Positions 17,819 to 27,565 are shown, numbered from the stretch's first letter. The stretch is DNA of 64,000 nt from Polaribacter pacificus (GCF_038024035.1 NZ_CP150664.1:2356001-2420000), one strand, 5' to 3'. The notes: generated by a model not told the origin, from the sequence alone. Translations and numbers: made by a program.

Positions 17819-19855
17819 ATGAAAAGGTTACAGTATTATGTTCCCACCCATTTTTTGGGTGCTTTACTCGTTGGTATTTACTTAGAGTGCCAGTTTGAGT
17901 TTTGGTGTTTAACAAAGATGCAATCACAGCTCTTGCTTTTGAGCTTTTTGATTTGCTTATTTGTGTTTCACAGAATTCGAAAAAAAATTTTGTTCACCAT
18001 TCTTACAGGATTGTTTTTCGTTTTTATCGGAGTTTTTTCTGTTCATTTTCAGAAAGCTAGGCATCAAATTCCTTTTGAAACTAAAAGTTCTGAGCAGTTG
18101 ACACCTGTTTTAATTAAGCTAGTAAAACGTCTTAAAACCACTTCCAATTCAGCTAATTATATAGCAGAAATCAAGCAAATCGGATTAAGTACAGCTAAGG
18201 GGAAGCTATTGTTTCAGGTTCAAATTGATACTGTTAAACCCACCTTGATACTTTCTGATTTTTTATGGGTTTATGGAGATTTAGAAAAGGTTCAAGGGCC
18301 TTTAAATCCACATCAGTTTGATTATAAAGCTTATTTAGAGAAGTTGGACGTTTATCAGCGAATGACTGTAAAAAATGGGCATTGGGTTATGCAGGAATCT
18401 AATGCATTTTCCATTTTACGATGGGCTGATCAAACTAGGTTACAGATACAAACAGCACTTAAAAAATTAGATTTCACTTCGGATGAGTTTGGAATCATTA
18501 ACGCTTTATTATTAGGGCAAAGAACCGAACTCTCAGAAGAGTTGCAAGAAGATTACACCAAAGCCGGAGCCATACATATTTTGGCAATTTCTGGATTGCA
18601 TATCGGAATCTTGCTCTTGCTTTTTAATACCTTGTTTAAGCCGCTGTTGTTTTTTAAGCAGGGAGCCTATATTAAAACGATACTTTTAGTACTGCTTTTG
18701 TGGGCATTTGCCTTGATAGCAGGCCTGTCCTCATCAGTGATTAGAGCAACCACTATGTTTTCATTTGTGGCAATCGCAATGATTTTTAAAAGTCAGACTG
18801 CAGTTTTACATTCATTGATAAGCTCTTTGTTTGTGCTGTTGCTATACAATCCTCTTTTTTTGTTTGATGTGGGGTTTCAGTTAAGTTATGCTGCTGTTTT
18901 TGGTATTGTTTGGATGCAGCCCCTAATTTACAAAATCTGGAAGCCTAAAGTATGGTTGTTTCGAAAAGCTTGGCAGCTAACCACTGTTTCTATTGCAGCT
19001 CAACTGGCAGTGTTGCCCATAAGCTTGTATTATTTTCATCAATTTCCGGCCTTGTTTATAGTGTCAAACCTATTAATTGTTCCTTGTTTAGGATTTATCT
19101 TGTTTGTTGGATTGCTAGTTATTGCATTGTCTCTTTTTAATGCTGTGCCCATTTTTTTAGTTGATGCCTATGGTTTTATTATTGCAACTATGAACGCTAT
19201 CATTCAATGGATAGCAAGTCAAGATGCATTTGTTATTGAAGAAATTCCCTTTTCTGCTCCCTTGCTTTTGGTTTCGTATGCTTGCTTGATTTCTGCTTTT
19301 CTCTATATCAGCAAGCCTAAGTTTATAAAATTAGTGTCATTGTTGTTGGCGATCTTGTGTTTTCAATCGCTATACTTTTTAGAAAAATGGCAAAGTAGCC
19401 AACAGAGAAAGTTTGTTGTTTTTCATCAAACTGCGCAAACTGTTTTAATCCATCAGCAAGGTACTACTGCAACTCTTTTTCACAATCTAGATAGCCTTAG
19501 TCTTAAGCATTCAAGCTTTTTAAAATCCTATAGAATTGGTGAGCGAATTACAAGGCAAACAGCTATAGATTCAATCCCTTCTCTTATAAGCTTTGCAAAC
19601 AAAAAGTTACTCATCGTAGACAGTCTAGGTGTTTATCAGTTAAATGGGTTAGAGTATCCAATTGTTTTATTACGGCAATCTCCAAAAATCAATTTAGAGC
19701 GTTTAATACTTTCAGTTACTCCATCATTGGTAATTGCAGATGGATCAAATTATACTTCTAGTATTGAAGCGTGGGAGAAAATATGTAAAAACTTTAAGCT
19801 ACCTTTTTACAATACCAGAACCCAAGGTGCTTTTGTTTTTTATGAAGATAAATGA
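17819..19855 (+). CDS. ComEC/Rec2-family inner-membrane DNA uptake channel
   Basis: A 678-residue polytopic protein. Residues 1-200 are the DUF4131 part with two or three membrane segments and a small extracytoplasmic domain. The Competence domain runs from about 230 to 500, beginning with LLLGQRTELSEELQEDYTKAG and ISGLHIGI and carrying about eight membrane segments. The C-terminal 150 residues are soluble but lack the HxHxDH metal motif of the beta-lactamase-fold domain found in full-length ComEC. It probably moves single-stranded DNA across the inner membrane. It is the last gene of the surE-lpxB unit. Confidence 0.85.
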   Translation: MKRLQYYVPTHFLGALLVGIYLECQFEFWCLTKMQSQLLLLSFLICLFVFHRIRKKILFTILTGLFFVFIGVFSVHFQKARHQIPFETKSSEQLTPVLIKLVKRLKTTSNSANYIAEIKQIGLSTAKGKLLFQVQIDTVKPTLILSDFLWVYGDLEKVQGPLNPHQFDYKAYLEKLDVYQRMTVKNGHWVMQESNAFSILRWADQTRLQIQTALKKLDFTSDEFGIINALLLGQRTELSEELQEDYTKAGAIHILAISGLHIGILLLLFNTLFKPLLFFKQGAYIKTILLVLLLWAFALIAGLSSSVIRATTMFSFVAIAMIFKSQTAVLHSLISSLFVLLLYNPLFLFDVGFQLSYAAVFGIVWMQPLIYKIWKPKVWLFRKAWQLTTVSIAAQLAVLPISLYYFHQFPALFIVSNLLIVPCLGFILFVGLLVIALSLFNAVPIFLVDAYGFIIATMNAIIQWIASQDAFVIEEIPFSAPLLLVSYACLISAFLYISKPKFIKLVSLLLAILCFQSLYFLEKWQSSQQRKFVVFHQTAQTVLIHQQGTTATLFHNLDSLSLKHSSFLKSYRIGERITRQTAIDSIPSLISFANKKLLIVDSLGVYQLNGLEYPIVLLRQSPKINLERLILSVTPSLVIADGSNYTSSIEAWEKICKNFKLPFYNTRTQGAFVFYEDK

Positions 19856-19885
19856 CAAGATTAACGGTGATTTTTACAAACAAAA

Positions 19886-19912
19886 AAACCTCATAAGTAA
19901 CTTATGAGGTTT
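19886..19912 (-). terminator. Bidirectional terminator between comEC-like and POT genes
   Basis: Perfect 12-bp stem AAACCTCATAAG/CTTATGAGGTTT with a 3-base loop. The U-run is long on the minus strand (T7) and short on the plus strand, so it mainly serves the POT gene. Confidence 0.8.
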
Positions 19913-19933
19913 GATGTGTTTAGCTTGTAGTTG

Positions 19934-21472
19934 TTAATGTACGTTACCCATTAATTTTTTCATCAATGGAGAAAATATCAATACCACAAGTCCAGCTCCG
20001 ATAGCGTAAGTTGCAATTAATGCAAATCCATCTGTGTAAACTTCTAAGGTGTCTAATCCTCCTACATTTGCATCAGTACTTTCGATGGCAAGTTGTTTAC
20101 CAATAAATCCAACGATCTGGAAAGCATAAGCCGATGATAAGAACCAAATTCCCATCATAAAAGCTACTATCTTTTTAGGTGATAAATCTGTAATTTTTGA
20201 TAACCCAACAGGAGACATAAACAATTCTCCAATAGAGATAATAAAATACATGATTAATAAATAAGCAAAAGGAACCATTCCGTTTTCATCCGCACTTCCT
20301 TTACTCAAAGATAAAATATAAAAACTTAGACCTGCTAATACCAATCCCAAACCAAATTTATAAGGAGTCCTTGGGTTTAAATTCTTTTTGGTTAAGTATG
20401 CCCACAATAAAGAAATTGGAATCGCTAGGATAATGATAAACATCGAGTTCAAAGAGTTTGTTTGAGCAGCGGTCATAATACCTTCTAAAGAAACATTTCT
20501 TGATGCGAATAGGGTAATTACACTTCCAGAAAGTTCATGGAATCCCCAAAACATAGTCATAAAGAATGTAATTAATACGGCCATGAACAATTTTTTACGT
20601 TCTTCAAGAGTAGCTTTCATCATAATACTACCTAAGTAGAAGAGTACTCCAACACCAATTAATTTAAAAATAAGTCCTACAATTGTTTCGTCACCCAAGA
20701 AAGAGTCTCCACCAGCAATTGCTTTGTAAGAAGCTAAAATGTATGCGATTACAGGGACACATAAAATTGAAATCATCGGAATCAGTTGTTTTTGAGGGAT
20801 TCCAATCACTTTCTTTTCATATACCTCTTGATTTGGTGGTAAACCTTTGTCTCCAAAGATATTTTTCTTAATTCCACTCCAAAAGAAAATCAATCCTGTT
20901 AACATTCCAATTCCAGCCAATCCGAAACCATAGTGGTAACCATATTTAACAGCTAACCAACCACATAGCAGGGGAGCAACCCAACCACCTATGTTGATTC
21001 CCATATAAAAGATGGTAAACCCAGAGTCTTTTCTTACATCTCCATCCTTGTATAAAGCACCTACAAATGTTGAAATATTGGGCTTAAAAAACCCGTTTCC
21101 AACAATAATAAACGCCAATGCTAAGAAAAATGCGATGTCATTTTCAACGGCTAGCACAAAATGTCCAACAGCCATTAAGATTCCCCCTAAGAAAATAGAG
21201 CTTCTAAGCCCTAATATTTTATCAGATATTTGCCCTCCAATTACTGTGGATGCATAAACCATAGATCCATATGAAGCATAAACAACTGCTGTTGCAGTAT
21301 CACGTTCAGCCAATGCTTTAAAAATTTCTTCAACCATGTAAAGCGTTAATAACGCTCTCATTCCATAGAAACTAAATCGTTCCCATAATTCTGCAAAGAA
21401 CAGATAAAATAATCCTTTTGGATGCCCAAACATTTGTGGGTCATTTGATTGATTGACTGTTGAGTCTGCCAT
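19934..21472 (-). CDS. Proton-dependent oligopeptide transporter (POT/PTR2 family)
   Basis: A 512-residue protein with 12-14 membrane segments. The POT signature ExxERFxxYG is present near residue 30 (ELWERFSFYGMRALL), followed by the MFS-like loop GGQISDKILGLR, the PTR2 stretch GNGFFKPNIST, and a FTIFYMGINIG segment. It imports di- and tripeptides by proton symport, which fits the nearby peptidases. Single-gene unit, divergent from HMG-CoA reductase across 193 bases. Confidence 0.93.
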   Translation of the reverse strand: MADSTVNQSNDPQMFGHPKGLFYLFFAELWERFSFYGMRALLTLYMVEEIFKALAERDTATAVVYASYGSMVYASTVIGGQISDKILGLRSSIFLGGILMAVGHFVLAVENDIAFFLALAFIIVGNGFFKPNISTFVGALYKDGDVRKDSGFTIFYMGINIGGWVAPLLCGWLAVKYGYHYGFGLAGIGMLTGLIFFWSGIKKNIFGDKGLPPNQEVYEKKVIGIPQKQLIPMISILCVPVIAYILASYKAIAGGDSFLGDETIVGLIFKLIGVGVLFYLGSIMMKATLEERKKLFMAVLITFFMTMFWGFHELSGSVITLFASRNVSLEGIMTAAQTNSLNSMFIIILAIPISLLWAYLTKKNLNPRTPYKFGLGLVLAGLSFYILSLSKGSADENGMVPFAYLLIMYFIISIGELFMSPVGLSKITDLSPKKIVAFMMGIWFLSSAYAFQIVGFIGKQLAIESTDANVGGLDTLEVYTDGFALIATYAIGAGLVVLIFSPLMKKLMGNVH

Positions 21473-21635
21473 AATACTAGTATTTTAGTTTTTAAGTTGT
21501 TTAAAGATGTCAACTTCGCAATGAAGTCTATTATCTTTTCCATAAAAGATTGCCAAGTTTACGTAAAAAAAGGCAAAAATCAAGGTAAAAATAGTAGAAA
21601 TATAGAATTGTAAGAGAATTTAAAAGGGATTCATT

Positions 21636-21643
21636 TATCTTTG
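21636..21643 (+). promoter_or_regulatory. -7 promoter element for HMG-CoA reductase
   Basis: TATCTTTG matches TAnnTTTG, 22 bases before the ATG at 21666. Confidence 0.5.
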
Positions 21644-21665
21644 CCATACCTATAAAAAAGAATCA

Positions 21666-22937
21666 ATGTCTAAAATTATTTCAGGATTTTCTAAACTAAG
21701 CAAGCAAGAAAAAATAGATTGGTTGTCAAAAAATTATTTTGCAAATCAACCAGAAATAACCAACACACTTCAACAGTACTGGAATGCAGATAAAGAGCTT
21801 CAGGCTTTGCATGACGATTTTATTGAAAACACCATTTCAAATTTTTATTTGCCTTATGGGGTTGCTCCTAACTTTGTGATTAACGGAAGAGATTATGCAA
21901 TACCCATGGTGGTAGAGGAAAGTTCAGTTGTAGCAGCAGCATCTAAGGTTGCTAAATTTTGGAGTACTCGAGGAGGCTTTAAAGCTACGGTGCTTTCTAC
22001 TACAAAAATTGGGCAGGTGCATTTTATCTACAAAGGCAAAAAGGAAGATTTGCATGCCTATTTTAATCAGCAAAAAGAGCATTTATTAGCTGCCACAGCT
22101 TCTATTACCAAGAATATGGAAAAGCGAGGTGGTGGTATTTTGGATTTGGTTTTAGTCGATAAGACTGACAAATTAGAGCATTACTATCAATTGCACGTTA
22201 CGTTTGAGACTGTCGATTCTATGGGTGCTAATTTTATCAACTCTTGTTTGGAGACCATTGCCAAGGCATTTAGAACTCCAGATATTGAAATTGTAATGAG
22301 TATACTTTCTAACTATGTACCTAATTGTTTAGTGCGTGCAGAAGTAAGCTGTCCTATCAAGGACTTGGGCGGAGAGAACCCAAGAGAGTTTGCAGAGAAA
22401 TTTAAACAGGCAGTACAGATTGCAGAAATAGAACCTTACAGAGCAGTAACTCATAATAAAGGAATCATGAACGGGATTGATGCTGTTGTATTAGCGACAG
22501 GGAATGACTTTAGAGCCATTGAGGCAGGAGCTCATGCCTATGCTACTAAAAGTGGAAGTTATAGCAGTCTTACACATTGCCAAATAAGCGATGATCAGTT
22601 TAAGTTTTGGATAGAAATTCCTTTAGCATTAGGAACCGTTGGAGGTCTTACCTCATTACATCCTATGGCTAAGTTGTCTTTAGACATGCTGCAAAAACCA
22701 TCTGCCAAAGAGTTAATGCAAATAATTGCAACTGCTGGTTTGGCTCAGAATTATGCAGCTTTAAATGCCTTGACTACCAGTGGAATACAGCAAGGGCATA
22801 TGAAAATGCATTTGATGAATATTCTAAATCAATTGGGGGCTACTGCCGATGAAAAAGAAGAAATGTTAGCCTACTTTAAAGATAAAACGGTAACGCATAG
22901 TGCAGTTGTAGATCGTTTTAATGATTTAAGAAATTAA
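21666..22937 (+). CDS. mvaA: Hydroxymethylglutaryl-CoA reductase (class II type)
   Basis: A 423-residue cytosolic enzyme without membrane anchor. Visible class II features are FYLPYGVAPNF, the catalytic Glu in VVEESSVVAAAS (84-85), the KGIMNGIDAVVLATGND segment, GTVGGLTSLHP, and the C-terminal flap His378 in QGHMKMHL. It reduces HMG-CoA to mevalonate, the committed step of the mevalonate pathway. The other pathway genes nearby (GYDIA kinase, decarboxylase, mevalonate kinase) argue for a biosynthetic role even though class II enzymes are often named degradative. Confidence 0.95.
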   Translation: MSKIISGFSKLSKQEKIDWLSKNYFANQPEITNTLQQYWNADKELQALHDDFIENTISNFYLPYGVAPNFVINGRDYAIPMVVEESSVVAAASKVAKFWSTRGGFKATVLSTTKIGQVHFIYKGKKEDLHAYFNQQKEHLLAATASITKNMEKRGGGILDLVLVDKTDKLEHYYQLHVTFETVDSMGANFINSCLETIAKAFRTPDIEIVMSILSNYVPNCLVRAEVSCPIKDLGGENPREFAEKFKQAVQIAEIEPYRAVTHNKGIMNGIDAVVLATGNDFRAIEAGAHAYATKSGSYSSLTHCQISDDQFKFWIEIPLALGTVGGLTSLHPMAKLSLDMLQKPSAKELMQIIATAGLAQNYAALNALTTSGIQQGHMKMHLMNILNQLGATADEKEEMLAYFKDKTVTHSAVVDRFNDLRN

Positions 22938-23025
22938 CAGCGACGATAGTTCCTAAACATAAATCAGGGTTTAAAATAGGAGTGTAAATCAAAACAGGAT
23001 TTATTGCTTTTTGAATAATAAAAGA

Positions 23026-23955
23026 ATGAATAGATATTACAGCAACGGAAAATTACTACTTACAGGAGAGTATGTTGTGCTAGATGGCGCTACATCGTTG
23101 GCTGTGCCTGCTCAATTTGGACAGGATTTAATTCTGGAGTCAATTAAAGAACCACAGTTGGTTTGGCAAAGCTTTACAAGTACAGGCGAGTGTTGGTTTG
23201 AGGCTACATTTGATCTGCCAAAGCTTCGCCTAAAAAATGCAAGCTTTAGTTCTGCTACTGAGGGCAGTGCAGAGTTTATTGCAGAAACCCTTCAGACTAT
23301 TTTAAATGAGGCTAGAAAGTTAAACACTGATTTTTTGCAAACCACCTCAGGTTTTGTAGTGAAAACCAATTTATCATTCCCTCAAAATTGGGGCTTAGGA
23401 AGCTCATCAACCTTAATAAACAATATTGCAAGTTGGGCAAAAGTTGACGCTTATTCATTATTGTGGAACGCTTTTTCTGGAAGTGGTTATGATATCGCTT
23501 GTGCTCAAAATGATGTGCCCATTTTATATCAATTAGAAAATAAAAAAGCTCTTGTTAACCCCGTTGAATTTAACCCAACTTACAAAGAAGAGTTGTTTTT
23601 TGTCTATCTAAATAAAAAGCAAAACAGCAGAGATGGGATTGCACATTACAGAAAAAACAATCAAAATATAAAGCAAGAAATTTTAGATATCTCAACACTT
23701 TCACAAGAGTTTATCAAGGCAGAATCGGCAAAAGATCTCGAAGGGATACTTAATGAGCATGAAGCTATTATTTCTTCTATCATTAAATTGAACCCTGTAA
23801 AAAACGAACTTTTTTCAGATTATTTTGGTGCTGTTAAGAGTCTTGGTGCTTGGGGAGGTGATTTTGTTTTGGTTACTGGGAATGAAGATACACCAAAGTA
23901 TTTTAATCAGAGAGGCTATAATACCATCCTTCCGTATTCAGAAATGATTCTATAA
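23026..23955 (+). CDS. GYDIA-type GHMP kinase, probable phosphomevalonate kinase
   Basis: 309 residues from the ATG at 23026; a TTG 15 bases upstream (23011) is also possible. GHMP kinase motifs are visible: N-terminal GKLLLTGEYVVLDGA, the ATP loop LGSSSTLINNIASW, the SGYDIACAQ motif that gives the flavobacterial family its name, and a C-terminal SLGAWGGDF glycine loop. It lies 88 bases after HMG-CoA reductase. Because mevalonate kinase and the decarboxylase are encoded about 10 kb downstream, this is the best candidate in the window for the phosphomevalonate kinase step. The assignment of substrate is inference. Confidence 0.8.
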   Translation: MNRYYSNGKLLLTGEYVVLDGATSLAVPAQFGQDLILESIKEPQLVWQSFTSTGECWFEATFDLPKLRLKNASFSSATEGSAEFIAETLQTILNEARKLNTDFLQTTSGFVVKTNLSFPQNWGLGSSSTLINNIASWAKVDAYSLLWNAFSGSGYDIACAQNDVPILYQLENKKALVNPVEFNPTYKEELFFVYLNKKQNSRDGIAHYRKNNQNIKQEILDISTLSQEFIKAESAKDLEGILNEHEAIISSIIKLNPVKNELFSDYFGAVKSLGAWGGDFVLVTGNEDTPKYFNQRGYNTILPYSEMIL

Positions 23956-24037
23956 ATAGTTGTCATAAATAATAAATTTATTTCGACTCCGATCGGTTTA
24001 ATAAAAAATCGTTCGAACTGATTACTAAATAAAGTAT

Positions 24038-25249
24038 ATGAATAAAATAATCATCATTGGTGGAGGAGCAGCAGGCTTTTTTACGGCTATTAATGCCAAA
24101 GAGCAAAATCCAGATTTAGACATTACTATTCTTGAAAAAGGAAATGAAGTTTTGCAGAAAGTAAAAATTTCTGGAGGAGGTCGCTGCAATGTTACTCATG
24201 CCTGTTTTGAGCCAAAAGAATTGGTAAAGTTTTATCCTCGTGGAGAAAAAGAATTGCTAGGCCCTTTTCATACCTTTATGACAGGAGATACTTTTGAGTG
24301 GTTTGATAATCATGGGGTTCCTTTAAAAATAGAAGAAGACAATCGCGTGTTTCCTGAGGCAAATACCTCACAAGCAATTATAGATTGTTTTGAAAATGCT
24401 GTAGCTACTTTAGGGATCAAAGTCTTAAAAAATCACGGAGTTACTGCTATAGCAAAGGAGAATGATCAATGGAGTGTACAAACTAAAAACCAAAAATTTA
24501 CTGCAGATCAATTAGTGATTGCCGCTGGGAGCAGTCCTAAGGCTTGGGGCTTGGCAAGTGATTTAGGTCATAGTATTATTGATCCAGTCCCATCCTTGTT
24601 TACATTTAATATCAAAGACAAGCGCATCATTGATTTACTGGGGATCTCTGTTCCCAATGCTACAATGAATATAGTTGGAACAAATCTAGAGTCATCAGGA
24701 CCTTTATTAATTACCCATTGGGGAATGAGTGGTCCAGCGGTGTTAAAATTATCTGCTTTTGGAGCACGTATTTTAGCAGCAAAAAACTATCAATACAATG
24801 TGTCTGTTAATTGGCTTTCTAGGCCTACCGATAAGATCGTAAACGTATTGCTTAATTTAAAAAAGAAGCAACCTAAAAAACAAGTATTTCTCAAATCTCC
24901 ATTTACAGAAATTCCGAGAAGATTGTGGGAGCGATTTGTTGCTGCTGCAGATATCTCAGAAGAACTTAAATGGGCAGATTTAAGCAATAGTCATATCGAT
25001 AAATTAGCCAATCAACTAACAAAAGGAATTTTTAACGCCAACGGGAAGAGCACTTTTAAAGAAGAATTTGTGACCGCTGGTGGTGTTGATTTAAAGGAGA
25101 TTAACTTTAAGCGCTTTGAAAGTAGAGTACATCCAAACTTGTTTTTTATTGGTGAAATGCTCAATATTGATGCAGTAACAGGAGGGTTTAATTTTCAGAA
25201 TGCTTGGACCGGTGGGTATATTGTTGCCAATGCGATTGCTCAAAAATAG
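24038..25249 (+). CDS. HI0933/BaiN-family NAD(P)/FAD-dependent oxidoreductase
   Basis: A 403-residue flavoprotein. The N-terminal FAD site IIIGGGAAGFFTAINAK is followed by the family marker KVKISGGGRCNVTHAC. A mid domain contains THWGMSGPAVLKLSAFGAR, and the C-terminus has VTAGGVDLKEI and DAVTGGFNFQNAWTGGYIA-like sequence closing the FAD site. This matches the HI0933 family whose physiological substrate is not known (BaiN is a bile-acid-related member). It is convergent with the hydrolase gene with no base between the stop codons. Confidence 0.9.
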   Translation: MNKIIIIGGGAAGFFTAINAKEQNPDLDITILEKGNEVLQKVKISGGGRCNVTHACFEPKELVKFYPRGEKELLGPFHTFMTGDTFEWFDNHGVPLKIEEDNRVFPEANTSQAIIDCFENAVATLGIKVLKNHGVTAIAKENDQWSVQTKNQKFTADQLVIAAGSSPKAWGLASDLGHSIIDPVPSLFTFNIKDKRIIDLLGISVPNATMNIVGTNLESSGPLLITHWGMSGPAVLKLSAFGARILAAKNYQYNVSVNWLSRPTDKIVNVLLNLKKKQPKKQVFLKSPFTEIPRRLWERFVAAADISEELKWADLSNSHIDKLANQLTKGIFNANGKSTFKEEFVTAGGVDLKEINFKRFESRVHPNLFFIGEMLNIDAVTGGFNFQNAWTGGYIVANAIAQK

Positions 25250-26182
25250 TTATTTAGCCTTTAAATATTTATCAAACCACTTTACAAATTCATTTCTGTC
25301 TGCATTCATGTTTTTCCAACCGTGATCTGCTCCAGCTTTTATGTTAAGAACTAAAGGAATCCCAATCTCATCATATTTTTTCTGGATGTGTTGAGATTGT
25401 TGTAATGGAACCGTTTTGTCTTTGTCTCCATGGATAATATAAACCGGTGCATCATCCAAAGTAACTAACTGTGCAGGAGAAACAGTCATTGATATTTTTC
25501 TAAGTGCGATAGAGTCTTTTATCGGTTCAAAGATGGTGCTTGTTCTGTTGTAGGTGTTAAATTTTAAGGCCCCTAAAACATAGCTTTTAGCCAATGAAGG
25601 TGCATATTGTAGATAGTTCATATAGGCGTTCGGCTGACCCCAATTTAAAAAGTCGGTAGGTGGGTAAAAAACTGCAACGGCTTGTACTTTAGAAGAAACT
25701 CTACTAAGTGGGTCTTTGGATTTTTCATTTTTAAGATCATCAGCAGTACCAACGATCAAGGATAAATTACCACCAGAAGAACTTCCTGTAATACCAATAT
25801 TATCAGGATCTATTGTAAACTTTTTAGCATTAAAACGTATGTATTGAACTGCTTTTTTAATGTCAAGAGCACCTTCTGCAATGTCAAACCTAGGGTTAGA
25901 GCTGTGCATGGTTAGAAAAACAGTGTAGCCACTCTCTAAAAAAGGCTTAGCGCTATTAATCCCATCGGGGACAAAAGTGTTGCTAGAGAACCAATTACCA
26001 CTCAACACACTAATAATCCCTTTTCCATTAGTTTTTTCTGGTTTTAAAACAATCATGGTTAATGCCATTCCGTGTTTTCTGCCATAGATAACTTCTTCTT
26101 GAGAAAAAGAACTGTTCTCTTGAGCTGAAGAACTTAAAGGGATTAACAAAAGTAAAAAAAGTAAAAAGCTTCCGTTTTTCAT
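25250..26182 (-). CDS. Exported alpha/beta hydrolase (esterase/lipase type)
   Basis: A 310-residue protein with a signal peptide (cleavage near LSSSAQ). The nucleophile elbow GSSSG has Ser135. The other triad members are the Asp in IHGDKDKTVP and the His in AGADHGWKN, both in the expected order. The fold and spacing match the BD-FAE/dienelactone-like esterase group of polysaccharide or small-ester hydrolases. It is the last gene of a minus-strand run with a 94-residue protein, a thioredoxin-like protein and a 77-residue protein. Its stop abuts that of the convergent FAD oxidoreductase. Confidence 0.85.
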   Translation of the reverse strand: MKNGSFLLFLLLLIPLSSSAQENSSFSQEEVIYGRKHGMALTMIVLKPEKTNGKGIISVLSGNWFSSNTFVPDGINSAKPFLESGYTVFLTMHSSNPRFDIAEGALDIKKAVQYIRFNAKKFTIDPDNIGITGSSSGGNLSLIVGTADDLKNEKSKDPLSRVSSKVQAVAVFYPPTDFLNWGQPNAYMNYLQYAPSLAKSYVLGALKFNTYNRTSTIFEPIKDSIALRKISMTVSPAQLVTLDDAPVYIIHGDKDKTVPLQQSQHIQKKYDEIGIPLVLNIKAGADHGWKNMNADRNEFVKWFDKYLKAK

Positions 26183-26233
26183 GACTTTATATCTTTAGTT
26201 TTAAAACAAATAGTAGCTAAATGCTAACTGTGT

Positions 26234-26518
26234 TTATTCTTCTTCGAAACAGTTAAAAATAATAGAATATCCATATTCTAAAGCCTCTTCATAGAGTTCA
26301 ACTTGATCTTCATCAACATCGTTTGCACTGTCTAGAGTATAGTACTCTTCTTCTAATTCTGTGACTTTCCAACCTTCTTGTTTGATATAATGTTTTGCCA
26401 ATTTGTAGGCTCCATCGATATCTTTATAATCGATATATAAACTTACGTAAGCTCCAATTACTTCGTCGTATTGATCGGATGATTTTGTTGGTTTTGCTAA
26501 AGCGTTGATTAAAAACAT
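26234..26518 (-). CDS. Acidic 94-residue protein of unknown function
   Basis: No family is recognised. The protein is small, cytosolic by sequence and very acidic, especially in the C-terminal half (ELEEEYYTLDSANDVDEDQVELYEEALEYG, shown here only as a region, residues 54-82) and ends FNCFEEE. It looks like one compact alpha/beta domain. Twelve bases separate it from the thioredoxin-like gene upstream, so it is in the same operon. Codon usage looks like that of neighbours and an in-frame ATG starts it cleanly, which makes it a credible gene. Confidence 0.6.
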   Translation of the reverse strand: MFLINALAKPTKSSDQYDEVIGAYVSLYIDYKDIDGAYKLAKHYIKQEGWKVTELEEEYYTLDSANDVDEDQVELYEEALEYGYSIIFNCFEEE

Positions 26519-26529
26519 AGACTAGATTT

Positions 26530-27318
26530 TTAGGGTTTTTTCTGAAGTAGTTTCTCTATTTCGATGGCTAAGTTACGAACATTATTTTCATTATTTCCTC
26601 TAGAGATATATTGAATGATTCCATCCTGATCTATAATAAAGTTTTTTGGAATTGCTCCAGTCGCATACATGTTCCAGATGTGACCTTTAGGGTCATATCC
26701 GGCGTTAAAATCGATTCCCTTTTCCTTTAGGTAGGTCATTTTCTTTTGAACAATTTTTCTTCCTTCGTTTACCGCTACAGGAATAAAGACAAACTCTTGT
26801 CCTTTGAATTTTGAAAGAATTTTTTCTGGAATTTCGTAAAATTCTCTTAAGCAAGGGCCACACCAAGTTGCCCAAAAATTAAGCATTACAACTTTTCCTT
26901 TTAAATCAGCTAATTGAATGCTTTGGCCATCAATCATGGTCGCCTTAAAGTCTGCAGCCTTGTCATTAATATGTAAATAAAACTCATCAGTCTCCGCTAA
27001 CTCTTTCTTTACTTCCTGTATCTTTGGATTTTTTTTCTGCTTCTTAAGTTCAGCTGGCGTGTAAATTTCAATGATGGCAATAAATTCTTTTTCGCCTAAT
27101 TTTGATCCTAAAGCTTTTTTTAATTCAGCATATTCTTCATCAGAAACACTGTTTTTCATACCTTTTATTTGGCCCTTTTTAATGTACTCGCTTATTTTAT
27201 CTTTCGATACAATTTTTTTATTAACGATAAAAATTGGGTCAAGAGATTTTTTTGTTTGGGAAATACTTTGTCCCAAGCAACTAATGGCTAAGAAAATGAG
27301 CAATAGATATTTTTTCAT
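26530..27318 (-). CDS. TlpA/thioredoxin-like redox protein, exported
   Basis: A 262-residue protein with a signal peptide; AISC at residues 11-14 could be a lipobox, but cleavage after ISQ is equally possible. Residues 25-110 form an unfamiliar lysine-rich N-terminal domain. Residues about 118-258 are a TlpA/ResA-type thioredoxin fold with the redox motif FWATWCGPC (Cys153 and Cys156), and a cis-Pro segment GAIPKNFIID. It should reduce or exchange disulfides in the periplasm. It lies 13 bases after the 77-residue gene and 12 bases before the 94-residue gene on the same strand. Confidence 0.88.
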   Translation of the reverse strand: MKKYLLLIFLAISCLGQSISQTKKSLDPIFIVNKKIVSKDKISEYIKKGQIKGMKNSVSDEEYAELKKALGSKLGEKEFIAIIEIYTPAELKKQKKNPKIQEVKKELAETDEFYLHINDKAADFKATMIDGQSIQLADLKGKVVMLNFWATWCGPCLREFYEIPEKILSKFKGQEFVFIPVAVNEGRKIVQKKMTYLKEKGIDFNAGYDPKGHIWNMYATGAIPKNFIIDQDGIIQYISRGNNENNVRNLAIEIEKLLQKKP

Positions 27319-27331
27319 ACAACTGGTTTTG

Positions 27332-27565
27332 TTAAGCTAGTTCACCACGGTGTGGTTTTAACGCATCTCTATAGGCTTTCATCACCGATTCATCCACCGT
27401 TACAAACGCAATACTGTGAAACTCGTGTATTGATACACTGTTAATTTCATGGTAGGGCAAATTCTCTGCAATGGCAAATTCTTTGAGGTGTACACAGTGG
27501 TGTTTGGCAGTTTCAAGACCTTCTTCACCTTTAAAATCCCAAATGAGTTTTAGTTTTCTATCCAT
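27332..27565 (-). CDS. Conserved-looking 77-residue protein, function unknown
   Basis: Not recognised. A small soluble protein rich in His (AKHHCVHLKEF, YHEINSVSIHEFHS), with a strand-helix-strand pattern resembling a ferredoxin-like half. It heads the minus-strand run 77-aa protein, TlpA-like protein, 94-aa protein, hydrolase. The clustering of seven His and one Cys in 77 residues could mean metal binding, but this is speculation. A clean ATG and tight spacing support it as real. Confidence 0.6.
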   Translation of the reverse strand: MDRKLKLIWDFKGEEGLETAKHHCVHLKEFAIAENLPYHEINSVSIHEFHSIAFVTVDESVMKAYRDALKPHRGELA

